Positions 49,290 to 60,400 of a stretch of DNA of 64,000 nucleotides are shown one piece after another. Positions within the stretch are counted from its first letter, which is position 1. The number at the start of each line of letters is the position of its first letter. The notes below the pieces were generated by a model, which made no database searches, had not been told where the DNA came from, and saw only the letters and a list, made by a program, of their open reading frames with translations. A program made the position numbers and the translations under genes. Origin of the DNA: Owenia fusiformis (Eukaryota; Annelida; Polychaeta; Sabellida; Oweniidae); NCBI GenBank assembly GCA_903813345.2, contig CAIIXF020000001.1, positions 54,980,270 through 55,044,269 on the forward strand. The letters run 5' to 3'.

Positions 49290-52200
49290 GTGAGTATATT
49301 GTAAGACCAGTTTTTAGTAAAAAATAAGCTTATTTATGTGTCACAAGTGTGACATAAACACAAATTTATATGAAGACACATCATTCATTGATATGTTTCT
49401 ATTATATAACCACTGGTATTTGACACCTTTTAACTTTAATGTCGAATGCTGCCCATTGTTATCTTATAATGAGTTTTTTCAAACAAAACCGGGTTTCCAA
49501 GCTCAACATGGAGTCATGGATTTGTAATTTTAATGCTTTTTTAGTTTCAAATTCAACAATGAACAGTGTCTATGGAGAGAGTAGGGGAATAACATGACAT
49601 CATATCGGTTAGGCATCTCGTTTTATCAGATAGACAACGTTTGAAAAATCCTCAAACGTACCAAAGCGAATTGTATTTAACTATAACGACTAGCCAATTT
49701 GCGATAGAATGTCATGTTTGATAAACTAGAGTTCCTCTTTTATCCCTAGAATACCACGTATGCCGCTTAATTTACCATATATTCGATAGCTTAAAAATAT
49801 TGCTCGTGATAAGTATTCATTCGAATTGGCAAACGGGTCGGTATGTTATTGAAATGATAATTGGTATGGTACCATAATGGAAAAGTCAATTACTTTTAAG
49901 TTGTTCAAAGAAAGGTAAACATACATAAGAGCTAATGAAACTACTCAAGATACGTCTATAAGTATTGATTACTCAATGTCCCGCAAAGTAGACAATTCAT
50001 AGCCTATGGAAATACGACTGATGAGCTTATAGGTTGTCTCGTAGGAATACACTCCCACCAAGCGTTTGGCAAAACCGACCATTTTGTTAGCATTTAAAAG
50101 CCTTATGTATAAGCTACGCTCGAGCAATTGTTTTGCTGCCTAAATCACAAATTTGGGATGATATTTCATGTTTTATTAAAAAAACAAGTTCTTGAGTTTC
50201 TGAATAGACATCGATGGTCAGGCAGGCTATTTGTTAATTGTTATAATTATTTGAATTATTTTCCTACAAACAGTCAAAATCAAAAAACTTCAACTTTAAT
50301 CATTATATTATCCCAGTGAGAATTGAAATCAGACTTCCAGTTGACCCGTCATTTGACTAATGACACTGTCATTAACTAATGACAGTGTTATTAACTAATA
50401 ACAGTGGCATTCTTGAATCATCTTTAGGGAAAGGAAGTAAATATAACCATTACGGTCTGTAACAGCATGAGCCTTCCTATCAGGTAAACTATATAACAAA
50501 TAGGTGTATATTTAAGACCAGATCGGTTTTCACGTGTTGTTTTATAAATAATTAACATTTTATTTTCATTAAAGGTGTAGGAAGTAGTCTGGGAGTAGGA
50601 GTATATGTGTTGATACCGCAGATTGCTAGAGAACACGCAGGACCATCAGTGATGCTATCATTCCTCTTCTCAGCTGCAACCTCTGTCTTGGCTGGTATGT
50701 TTGTATATTGTATATTATTCTATACAACTCTCGTGAGAAGATGAGCAACTTTGTCCGTATCAAAAATTGTGACTATAACAAATAAAGTGATGACTGCATC
50801 TATTAATTCAATGTACCTGAAGTCATATTTCTCCCTTTTTCCAATGGTCTGTCATTCACATGAAGGAATGGTTAGCTGAATAATCACTCGCACCTTTTTA
50901 CACATTGCAAAAACTCAGTGCATCTGACCATGTTTTCAGAAATGTCGTTCCTTCGTTTTAAGTATGTGTTTCAAGAATATTTATTGCAATTTACAAAAGA
51001 TAAGGTGTGTCCCCCGTACTATTTCACGGACAATTTTCGCTCGACCAATTAACCCAACGTTAGTTTTTATTATTATTCTTTATGTAGTATTTGTCATGAT
51101 AATATTGCATCCATTGAATCATTTTAATAGTAAAGAAAATAACTTGTCAGCAAGAAGTTAAAAATCTCAATTTTACACAGAATTGTTGAGTTTCAAAGTA
51201 TCCTTTCTTTGTGTACAGCAAAAAGAGACACCCGTTTGTAATAAAATTGGTAAGTAGAAAATATTATGTCTACTGTAGAATACAAAAAGCATTATGAGAC
51301 CAACCGTTAGATTGTGAAAAATGATGTTTTATACAACAAGGTATCAAAAATACGCATGTATGTGCACGTTCTTCAAAGAATTTGTGTTAAGCCTGTTTAT
51401 CCAATGTAAAGCCAGTTTTCAAACTCTTTTTTCAATTCCCCTTATTAGCGAGGAAGAAATCAAGTACAACGGGATGTAAAACTTTAGAGCATATGAATAA
51501 CTTGTAAGATGAAGAATTGCCATATCTGGACAAATTATTAAATAGTTTTATGATACAGACAGTGGTGGTACCATCAGTCATCTTGACATGGCGTATCAAT
51601 GGATCCTATTAAATCGAATGAAATATTGAGATCAAAGAATTATGAGGGTCTAAAAAACAAAATCTTTAGATCAAATAAGATTCTAGTCCAGGACATTTGA
51701 TTTCATTTTCTTGTTGCTTCTGTGCGAACTCCTATATTCAGCCAAGTCTGTTACTGCTCTACCGAATCTACATTTTGGTCATCCTAAAGCTATTTAAAGA
51801 ACTTGCAGTATTTTGTTGAACTGCATCCTCCATCTCCTGAATACTAAGTACAGTGCTTTAATCTAGAGGGATCGGTTAAATTGCTTGGCAATTATGAATT
51901 ATATTGATTTCATCTAAAACTGGGCTCGGATGATCGAATTGATCATCTGTCAGTTGGTTTACAATTTTAAGCTGGTCTGCGATATAGTATATATTCATCC
52001 ATCCATGACACGATGAAATGCAGCCAACATTAAACCAGTTTTATTTCTATCAAGTTATTTGCGCTTTTTTGTATACTGTCTGATATATTGATTGTAAGTG
52101 CCCCAAAGGTAGGTACTGAGAAACATATTATTCATTACATACCACTGAGAATGCTTTGAACTTATATTAACTGATCCCTTGCCAATTGCATGTCGATGTC

Positions 52201-55200
52201 AGTATTTATATATGGATTTCCATACTCAATATAATGCATCCAGTAAAAAGGCATAAGGTAACACATTTCCCATTTCCCCAAAACTGATAATACGTTAAAC
52301 AACTATACGTATATTTACCGGAAATGAGTAGAAAGCAGATGTCTTACGCTATGAAAACATATAAAAATACTCCCATTTCATTCCTTCACCGTCCTTTCCG
52401 GTTTTATAAATTGTAAAAAGAGGGTGTAGTCGAGATGACAATACAAGCTTATGGTAGTTCGATTATAAACTGTCTTCACTGAATGAAACTTTTAAAGAGT
52501 AAATCTTCAAACTTTAAAAACTTCTTTAAATTATGTTGTAACGTTCTTCAGAACCTTATTTTGTTTTGAACGTTGGACGGAATTTTGGTGAACTAGAGAC
52601 GTAACTCGGTCGAGTTTGGTAAGTCTGCTAACTGGATAAACAAGCTACAATGGGATGGATGGAGGAATAAGATCTGGAGCGCTTTCGCTCCGATCACGTC
52701 AAGGAGTTTGTAAAAAAATCATGAAACGTTGCAACTAAGTCCGATCCGTTCGCACAAAGTTTTAACCAATTCGGGAACACGTTTCAAAAACATAGTAAGA
52801 AATAGTTCGCAGTGACTGGGGATTTGAACAAACAAATCGTCACAAGGAATATCAATCTGAATCATATTTCCCAGATGTCACGACCACAATTAAAAAACAA
52901 TTAATGTTTGTCGTTTCAGGCTTTTGCTATTCTGAACTAGCTGCCCGGGTCCCAAGGGCTGGGTCCTCTTATATATTCTGCTACGTCAGTGTTGGTGAGC
53001 TCTGGAGCTTTGTGATTGGTTGGAATATGATCTTGGAGAACGTCATCGGAGCGGCGGCTGTAGCTAAGGCTTGGACACAATACTTTGACTCCATGTTGAA
53101 TGACACAATAAAAGTGTGAGTCGAATTGTCAAATGAACCACCTTGCTACATTTGTCGCATACGCCTTCTTTCCTACTAAAACCGGAGTTCGTTATGCTAC
53201 TTTCATGTTCTAAGAGCAATTGACTTCCAACATCAGATCAGTCATGCCATTTATATAAGCATTTTATAAGAATCGATCAAGTCGACAGAACAAAGCTTGT
53301 CTATCCTACTGGGTGATTTGTAAATTATACCCTACATCCACATCTCCATATTCTTTAGAATCCTGGTTTTCTGGTGTGTCTGATATATAAAGAGGCATTT
53401 CGTTTCATCTTTTTAATCAATAGTGAATATAGAAAATGGTATTAGCTTGATTATAGACGTGTGTCGTTAGTTACAACTTTATCAATTTATACGCAAAGTG
53501 ACATTCGCATAATGATTAAATATTCAAGTATTACTAAAAAAAATGCGACGCAGTGTCAATGTCTGAATAATTCGGCATTTCTAGCTCTTTACAGGGGACT
53601 GATGAAGGACTATTAGAATAAATAGGGTTTGATTGGACGAATAAATGAAACGTTCGGTTTCTCAGTTTCTATAAACTAATAAACGAGGCGTATAGCCTTT
53701 TTATTTTTTCGTGAAGCCACTCGGTATAATTACGATTTCTCTGGAAATGTCATGTCAAAAATATACAGGATTATATGCCACCTTAACTCTGCATGAATAG
53801 TTGACCGCGACCTACTGAGTGGTGACTACTGAGCACTACCTGCTTTCTTGGTCATTCTCTCTATTTTAGATCCTTAGAGGAGCACGCTGGGCTGGTGGCT
53901 GGACCAGGGATGTCATCTTACCCCGACTTTATCTCTATGCTACTTTTACTTTTTATGACAATACTCATTGCATCCGGGAGTAGAGTAAGTTATTTGGAAT
54001 CAACTGGAAATTAAAATAAATGAGACAAAATTAGCCATTATTTAAATTGATTGCGTAGATGCACATTTGAATATGTTCCTAAAGTAACAGATTACTTATT
54101 TCATAATGAATCCTCGCAAAAGTGATTTATTATCTCTAGTCTACATGACTGCTTATTGCATTTAATGATTTACAATTTACGTCAGATTTGTAAAATCTCA
54201 GATTCAACTTTTTGACATTTTAATAGATCTCATCAATCATGAGCTTTGTCTTCACGGTCTTAAACATCCTGGTTATAATGTGTATTGTCTGCGTGGGGAT
54301 CTTCCATGCTGACAGAGCCAACTGGAGTGCGTCGCCGGGATTCTTCTCGCATGGATTCCATGGAGTACGTAAACACATGTTACTGTGTAGAACTTAATTA
54401 TAATTGACTAATGCCAGGGGACCACTGAGTCCTGTGGAATACACAAATACGTTTATCTTGCTCCATTAGGTCTTGTGTAATAGTATATTTTGTTTAATTA
54501 GAAACAGATTCGATTCACAGACATGCGATATGCCTGATTTCTTTATATTATTGGGATTCGTATATCAACTGAATATTTCATTAATGAAGGTCATCCCATT
54601 TACCCAAGGTCCATTGATTAGCTAGTTCAACTGAACGTTCTAATCAAGTCGTCTTATTTGCACTACTTATATAAATAGACTTGCTTACTGCTAGAAATAT
54701 CTTCCTTAATAATTCATTGATATAATATTGGCCATAGACATGTCTTGATTGGTTTTTAATAGGGAATCAATGGCTTAATGCTCTAATGCAATTAGGCTTT
54801 CTATGAGTAATTGTATCAACCTCGTAGAGCTTGCTGGACGCTCACGTGATCACTGATGTTATAAAGTATTGTTCAATTGATTCTCGTCGGGATCTGCAGA
54901 TTCTTACATATTACGACAACTTACTTTGATTTAGATAAATTGACCGATGTTAAATAAACCTATTTGGATAACCCTCTTGATAAGATTGGCAATTGGAAGA
55001 ACTATTTGGTAAACGGCTGTTTATGTTTAAAAATAAAGTTTGGGGTTTCCATTGCCAAGCTTTTGGAGAGGAGTGTATGTAAGACTTTGTTGGTATGTCT
55101 TTTAGGTTGTGTCTGGTACTGCATTGTGCTTCTACGCATATGTTGGCGTAGACACTATCGCTACATCTGGAGAAGAAGCCCGTAGACCAACTCGCTCAAT

Positions 55201-56838
55201 ACCTTGTGGGATATCCATCTCATTGTTGATATGTTTCATAGCGTTCTTCAGTGTTGCGGCAGTTATTACTCTCATGGTACCGTCATCCAGTATTCCACTC
55301 GAGGCAGCACTACCCCGGATCTTTGGCAAGATGAGCGTGACTGGTGCCCAGTACGTCATCGCAATAGGTGGACTGTGTGGCCTCACTGCCTCCATCATTG
55401 GTGCTCTTTATCCATTACCAAGACTTATATTTGCTATGGCACGAGATGGGTTAATATTCAAGTTTTTGAGTTATGTATCGGATACAAGCAAGAGTCCAAT
55501 ACTGGCTGCTATGGTTTCTTCTAGTCTGTCTGCCTTATTAGCAACTCTACTCAATCTACCGACGTTGGTGGAGCTTATGGCAATAGGTACACTGATGGCT
55601 TATGCTATGACAGCCGGATGTGTGCTTGTTTTGAGATACCAGCCTGAACATATGGGACTATCTAGGGAGCACCAGCATCAGAATATAGGCATAATACATG
55701 AAGATAGTACATTGTCAGCAAACACTATTAGCCATATACAGCGACAACTAAGTGAGAACACGGGTTTATTAAATACACCAACGGCGTCAATTAAAGCAAA
55801 GTATAATCCAGATAACAATACGTCTGAAACGACACTCTATAAAAGAATTCAACCACAGGATGAAGGTGAAATAAGTAAATATGGATCTACTCCGGATAAC
55901 AGCAGTTCAATTATATCAAGCAAAGAGCGTTCAAATTCCGATACTGATACTTCTAAGAAACATCAGGAATACCCATCTGAGTATAAGGCTATGGAAATAC
56001 ATAGTAACAATTATAATGTAGATGAAATTCAATGCGAGTCTATCGATGAACAGGAAGAAGCACCACAAGGTAGCACGTATCAACGAATTGGTAGTTCATT
56101 TAGTGTAAGCAGCTTTGGTAGCATCTTTAATACTGGTGATGACTACTGTTCGGAAGCTACGGATCATTCTAAAAGAATCTCCTTGGCCATTATCCTTCTT
56201 ATACTTACAATTTGGATTGGTATATGTGTGGTAGCCATCGCTGGCCAGGATCACACTGGCACTTGGTGGGCAGTATTGCTTTTCTGTACACTTGGGGTCA
56301 TCATAATATGCCTGATGTCGATTCTCATTCGACAACCAGTGAATAAAACTAAACTCATATTCAAAGTGCCCTTCGTGCCATTTCTTCCATTGACATGTTT
56401 GTTTCTGAGCGTGTTCTTCATGTTGTCCCTTAGTGCTTCCACCTGGTTAAGATTTGGAGTGTGGATGTTTCTAGGTAAGTAACTTTCGAGTGAGAAAAAA
56501 GTTTCCCTCGTGACTGAGCATATTCGACCGTTTATAAATCTATATGAGACTCTACATCTATATGATTTGTCTGCTATTATCTATGTCTGCTTCATTTAAA
56601 ACAGATTAATTGTAGTATTTATTCACTGTTATTTATCCAATACCAAACATTTAGCTGATACAAAACGTGGCTGTCGAGAAGGCGTTGAGATTAAATTTTT
56701 GTATTTGCAGGCTTCGTCATGTACTTTGGCTATGGTATTAGGCACAGTAAAGAGGCAGCAATAGACAATCCTGAAATAATCCTTTACGACGTATCGGACA
56801 AACAAAGTATTATATCGAACAATGATGTTGCAAAGTAA
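49172..56838 (+). CDS. SLC7A4-like: SLC7 cationic amino acid transporter-like gene (SLC7A4-like), 7 exons
   Basis: Coding exons: 49172-49289, 50575-50694, 52920-53115, 53870-53984, 54227-54364, 55106-56474, 56711-56838 (2184 nt, 727 residues plus stop). Every intron is GT-AG and phases run 1,1,2,0,0,1 without conflict. Seen in the sequence: TM1 block [12 protein letters not shown] (residues 40-51), [12 protein letters not shown] then GELWSF with the conserved Glu at 106, [57 protein letters not shown], and the C-terminal [11 protein letters not shown] and [11 protein letters not shown]. These are hallmarks of the CAT subgroup of the APC superfamily: 14-TM plasma-membrane or endomembrane carriers of arginine, lysine and ornithine, although vertebrate SLC7A4 has no proven cationic transport. 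The order YPDF, SRISS, NWSA, FHGVVSGTA looks most like SLC7A4. A hydrophilic stretch at about 408-587 is much longer than in typical CATs. The start is the only in-frame ATG after the stop at 49073 and has a GCC context; an upstream non-coding exon is possible. Confidence 0.93.
50575..50694 (+). CDS. SLC7A4-like: transporter exon 2 (residues 40-80, TM1-TM2)
   Basis: Acceptor AAAG before 50575, donor GTATGT at 50695. Encodes [20 protein letters not shown] and then [20 protein letters not shown]. The first is the substrate-site helix of APC carriers. Most CATs have GAG or GSG where this protein has GVG (46-48), and the usual following AG or TG pair is IP. Too short in total to stand out as an open reading frame; placed by motif and phase. 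Confidence 0.92.
50774..50930. mobile_element. Half-copy of the TTGGCTGAATAATCATT family in intron 2
   Basis: ACAAATAAAGTGATGACTGC, CCAATGGTCTGTCATTCACA and GGTTAGCTGAATAATCACTC match the left arm of 27766-28498 in order. Lies wholly within the transporter's second intron. Confidence 0.6.
52920..53115 (+). CDS. SLC7A4-like: transporter exon 3 (residues 80-145, TM3)
   Basis: Acceptor TTTCAG, donor GTGAGT at 53116. Encodes [38 protein letters not shown] and [10 protein letters not shown], the most conserved part of the CAT family. Glu106 matches the Glu of the family GELWAF motif, which is needed for transport in vertebrate CATs (known from the family). Ends in phase 2. Confidence 0.95.
53870..53984 (+). 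CDS. SLC7A4-like: transporter exon 4 (residues 145-183)
   Basis: Acceptor ATTTTAG, donor GTAAGT at 53985. Encodes an extracellular stretch with [11 protein letters not shown], then a TM segment [18 protein letters not shown]. The YPDF followed by an (A/S)R end fits SLC7A4 and the wider CAT pattern. Ends in phase 0. Confidence 0.9.
54227..54364 (+). CDS. SLC7A4-like: transporter exon 5 (residues 184-229)
   Basis: Acceptor AATAG, donor GTACGT at 54365; 138 nt, 46 codons, phase 0 on both sides. Encodes [20 protein letters not shown] and then [16 protein letters not shown], matching the NWS...F.P.GF.G stretch of SLC7A4. Asn of NWS is a possible N-glycosylation site if this loop is extracellular. 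Confidence 0.9.
55106..56474 (+). CDS. SLC7A4-like: transporter exon 6 (residues 230-686, TM7 to TM13/14)
   Basis: The largest exon (1369 nt): acceptor TTTTAG, donor GTAAGT at 56475. It holds the GEEARRP loop motif (250-256), TM segments at about 264-287, 312-340, 361-380 and 386-407, the long Ser/Asn/Glu-rich hydrophilic stretch 408-587, then hydrophobic segments at about 588-609, 616-637 and 650-671. In vertebrate CATs the matching cytosolic loop is about 60 residues; here it is about 180. It reads open throughout with no stop, so it looks like real coding sequence and not a retained intron. A reading frame open from 54964 across the acceptor is intronic. Confidence 0.95.
56711..56838 (+). 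CDS. SLC7A4-like: transporter exon 7 (residues 686-727, C-terminus)
   Basis: Acceptor TTTGCAG, stop TAA at 56836-56838. Encodes [20 protein letters not shown], the end of the last TM and the (Y/W)HSKE motif typical of the CAT C-terminus, and then a polar tail. No clear AATAAA was seen in the next several hundred bases, so the 3' end of the transcript is not placed. Confidence 0.92.
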
Positions 56839-57534
56839 AACGGCAAATCAGATATAGAATGTATACGTAAAGAACGTGGTTCTGAAAGTGATTTTGCATA
56901 AAATGCGTCTTTATTCACAATGCCCAGTTGCTATTTTGTATCATAATCATATTAAGAGTCGAAGGTGCAACGGGATAATACTAAATTAGCAAATATACTG
57001 GATATTCCTTAAACCTATTGCAAACGTTTATGTTGTTTCGAGGCTGGATAAATGTCTTATGATGACACGTGTCTTTCATAAAGTGTAATCAATATTAAGG
57101 TACCATTTAAAAGTCGTTATTTTACAACTTATTTCATGGTATACGTTGGGCAAATTCGAGGAAAGTGGCTTCAACAGACTTGAATATCATGCATTTAAAT
57201 TTGACAACGTATGATGTGCAACTGTGCTGTCCTATAGTACGAAATACTTGTATACCCTTTGCAATTTTTGGCTTTATATATACTCTGTGAATTAGAGATA
57301 ATTGGTTGGTCCGCCTTGTCAATCAGAAATCTGAAAACAAGCTCTGAGCCCGGTTTTATGTGTTGCGCTGAACGAAAAATTTGGAACTTCCTGTTTACCA
57401 GCCTGTGTTTACATGTGTCGCATGGTCCATTCTTTTGTCTAATCCCTTGTTCCCAATATCATCCCAAAAATATCGAGAAGAACTAATTCGCCTTCCGTTT
57501 CTATCATAATCTTTATATATGAACAAAATCTTCC
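56839..57534. other. 3' flank of the transporter gene
   Basis: Presumably holds the 3'UTR; no canonical AATAAA was seen close by. No other gene recognised before the satellite. Confidence 0.4.
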
Positions 57535-59445
57535 TGCCCAATACACCATCTGTGTCATTCATTGTGTCGTTTTATTACACAATCTTCATGTTGATGTTAT
57601 TCTCTAAATAAGGCGGCATTTTATTAATCTTTGTGTGAATGATATAATGGATGTGTAAAGTAATTCTATTGCACCATCTTTCTGTGGATGATATACTGCA
57701 TTATGTTGTTTTAATATTGTAACGACCCTTGGGCACGCTCGTCGGGGAGCTGTAGTGTACCGAGCCAGATACTAGACTCGAAAGAGAATGTGCTAAATTC
57801 AATGCCCTGTACGGGAATCGAACCCAGGACCTTCCCCTCTCAGAGTCAGACGCTCTACCCCTGAGCCATAAAGGCTAGCCACTACAGCTGAGACTGTTGT
57901 AGCGACTTGCTATCGAAGGTCATTACACCATCCCCTATACTGCATATATACTGCATGTGTAAAGTAATTCTGTTGCACCATCTTTCTGTGGATGACATGC
58001 TTCATTATGTTCTCGTCCTAATACACCATCTTTATGCGGATGATATGATTCATTCATGGTGTCGTTTTATTACACCCATCTTCATGTGGATGTTATTCTG
58101 CATATATGGCGGCATTTTATTAAAGTTTTTGTGTGAATGATATACTGCATGTGTTAGGTCATTTTATTGCACCATCTTTCTGTGGATGATATGCTTCATT
58201 ATGTTCTCGTCCTAATAGATCATCTTTATGTGGATGATACTGTATGATTCATTCATGGTGTCGTTTTATTACACCATCTTCATGTGGGTGATATTCTGCA
58301 TATATGGCAGCATATTAAAGTCTTGTGAATGTCGTGTGAATTATATACTGCATATGTAAAGTCAATCTATTGCACCATCTTTCTGTGGATTTTATTAAAG
58401 TCTTTGTGTGAATAATATACTACCTGTGTAAAGTAATTATATTGCACCATCTTACTAAGGATAATATGCTTCATTATATTGTCGTCCTTATACACCATCT
58501 TTATGTGGATGATGTTTCCTTCATGGTGTTGTTTTATTACACCATCTTCATGGGATGCTATTCTGCATATATGGCGGCATTTTATTACAGTCTTTGTGTG
58601 AATGATATAGTGCATGTGTAAAGTCATTCTATTGCACCATCTTTCTGTGGATGATATGCTTCATTATGTTCTCGTCCTAATACACCATCTTTATGCGGAT
58701 GATATGATTCATTCATGGTGTCGTTCTATTACACCATCTTCATGTGGGTGATATTCTGCATATATGGCGGCATTTTATTAAAGTCTTTGTGTGAATGATA
58801 TATCGCTTGTGTAAAGTTGATCTATTGCACCATCTTTCTGTGGATTTTATTAAAGTCTTTGTGTGAATGATATACTGCATATGTAAAGTCATTCTACTGC
58901 ACCATCTTTCTGTGGTTGAAATGCTACATAATGTTGTCGTCCTAATACACCATCTTTATGTGGATGATATGATTCATTCTTGGTGTCGTTTTCTTACACC
59001 ATCTTCATGTGGATGTTATTTTGCATATATGGCGGCATTTTATTACAGTCTTTGTGTGAATGATATAATGCATGTGTAAAGTCATTATATTGCACCATCT
59101 TTCTGTATATGACATACTGCATGAACGACATCGTTCTATTTTACTATTTTTATGCAGATGCTATGCTGTATGTATGATGTCATGACATATACCCTTCGAA
59201 TGTGGGTGATATGCTACATGTGAATGAAAGCATATGAAATAACGTGTATGGTGTTGTTTTAATACATCATCTTTCTCGGGATGATATAAAATCAAATACA
59301 TCACCTTTCTGTGTTGCCTGCATGACGCCGTTCTATCATACCATGCATATGAGGATGATATGCTACTCATAGTTGCAAATATACGAGATGCAACATGGTT
59401 GATGTCATTCTGTAATACCATCTTAATGTGAATCAAATAATATGA
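57535..59445. repeat. Higher-order satellite: units of about 200 bp made of four 48-50-bp sub-repeats
   Basis: Sub-repeats share CACCATCTT(T/C)(A/C)TGTGGATGATAT, then a variable tail. Their order recurs: 'TTGCACCATCTTTCTG', 'TACACCATCTTTATG', 'TTACACCATCTTCATG', 'AAAGTCTTTGTGTGAATGA'. The TTGCACCATCTTTCTGTGG word marks unit starts near 57671, 57973, 58165, 58371, 58632, 58823 and 58892, so some units lack sub-repeats. The array decays after about 59100. A SINE interrupts it at about 57717-57905. Confidence 0.9.
57717..57905 (-). mobile_element. tRNA-derived SINE, copy 2, inserted in the satellite
   Basis: The tRNA-like head on the minus strand is 57804-57875: GCCTTTATGGCTCAGGGGTA, A box TGGCTCAGGGG (57858-57868), D-stem GCTC/GAGC intact, B box GGTTCGATTCC (57814-57824), end GGGC. 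If read as a tRNA, the loop CTCTGAG gives CTG (Gln), but the anticodon stem does not pair. A tail of about 85 bp follows, shared with copy 1. AGCTGTAGTG (57748-57757) and CACTACAGCT (57880-57889) are perfect inverted words near the ends. Satellite sequence lies on both sides. Confidence 0.82.
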
Positions 59446-60330
59446 ACCATTTTAGAAGCTATTCATACGTTTATTTTACAATTGCAAGCTACACACAATT
59501 CATAAGGTTATCTTACAATTACAAGCTTCAACCCAGTCATAAGGTTGGGAACACTGTAGAAAGGACAATTCAAAATGAGTATTATATGGGGATGTTATAA
59601 TGAAAATGGCCTGACAATTGATGCATTTAGCAACATAGATAAATATGTGACCAGTATTCAGACTTTTGTTTCTATGATAGAGAGGCTCGTGTCATTGTAC
59701 GACGATTTCTATTCCTAAACCATGTATATGACCTGGCATTAGCTATACATAAACTAATTAGGGATGGAGTTTCAGAAGTAATGCACACATTTGATGACCA
59801 AAGAGTATTATCTATTCGTACTTCCGTAAAAGTAAGTACATTTTGGATGAACCAGATTTAGAGTGACTGAATGTAACGTAATAGCATTTGGTCAAATTCC
59901 TTAATTATAAGATGAAATACATTGATCTCCAACTACAAATATATAATCATGTTGTATTATCTTTCTCGACTCTACTTAGAAAACATATGAGATAAATAAA
60001 TATACTTAAGTTATGAATGGAGTAGGAGAACCGCACTATGTAATCATTACATATGGTTCAAGGTTTATATGGCACGTTAAACTGATTTGTCTACAAAGAT
60101 GAGCAAGGATATCTTGGAAAAATGGTAAAATGATGGGATTTTCCAGTACACTTCATAACCAATATGCTCTTGTTGTAATACCTTCACATTAAAGATACAG
60201 TTTATAGAATGTATATTTGCACGTATACCAGAATGTAGCACTTAAAGTGACGTTGTGCTATGAGTAACGATTTTTATCTTTTAAGAGTCACACGACGGTA
60301 ACGCCTCTCACTTTGCTATACTAAGATCTA
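59446..60330. other. Spacer with one small duplication
   Basis: Two copies of a stretch of about 44 bp (TTACAATTGCAAGCT to CATAAGGTT) at about 59472-59548. No gene. Confidence 0.45.
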
Positions 60331-60400
60331 CAGGGTGGTCAAGATGATGGACGGAATGTTAATCTTATTTTTCTCACAAAAAATCTATTTAGCACTACTT
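60331..60400. mobile_element. Lone CAGGGTGGTCAAGATG element end
   Basis: TA followed by CAGGGTGGTCAAGATGATGG has the form of the left end of the CAGGG MITE group, but no inverted partner was found in the window. The right limit is arbitrary. Confidence 0.4.

Noticed and set aside
54964-55185. Frame running into exon 6 from intron 5
   Set aside because: Different phase from the transporter and crosses the acceptor; intronic by-product.
57907-58140. Frame containing HHLYADDM, resembling the YADD box of reverse transcriptases
   Set aside because: It is the translation of the CACCATCTTTATGCGGATGATATG sub-repeat of the satellite; the same string recurs with each unit and no other RT motif is present.
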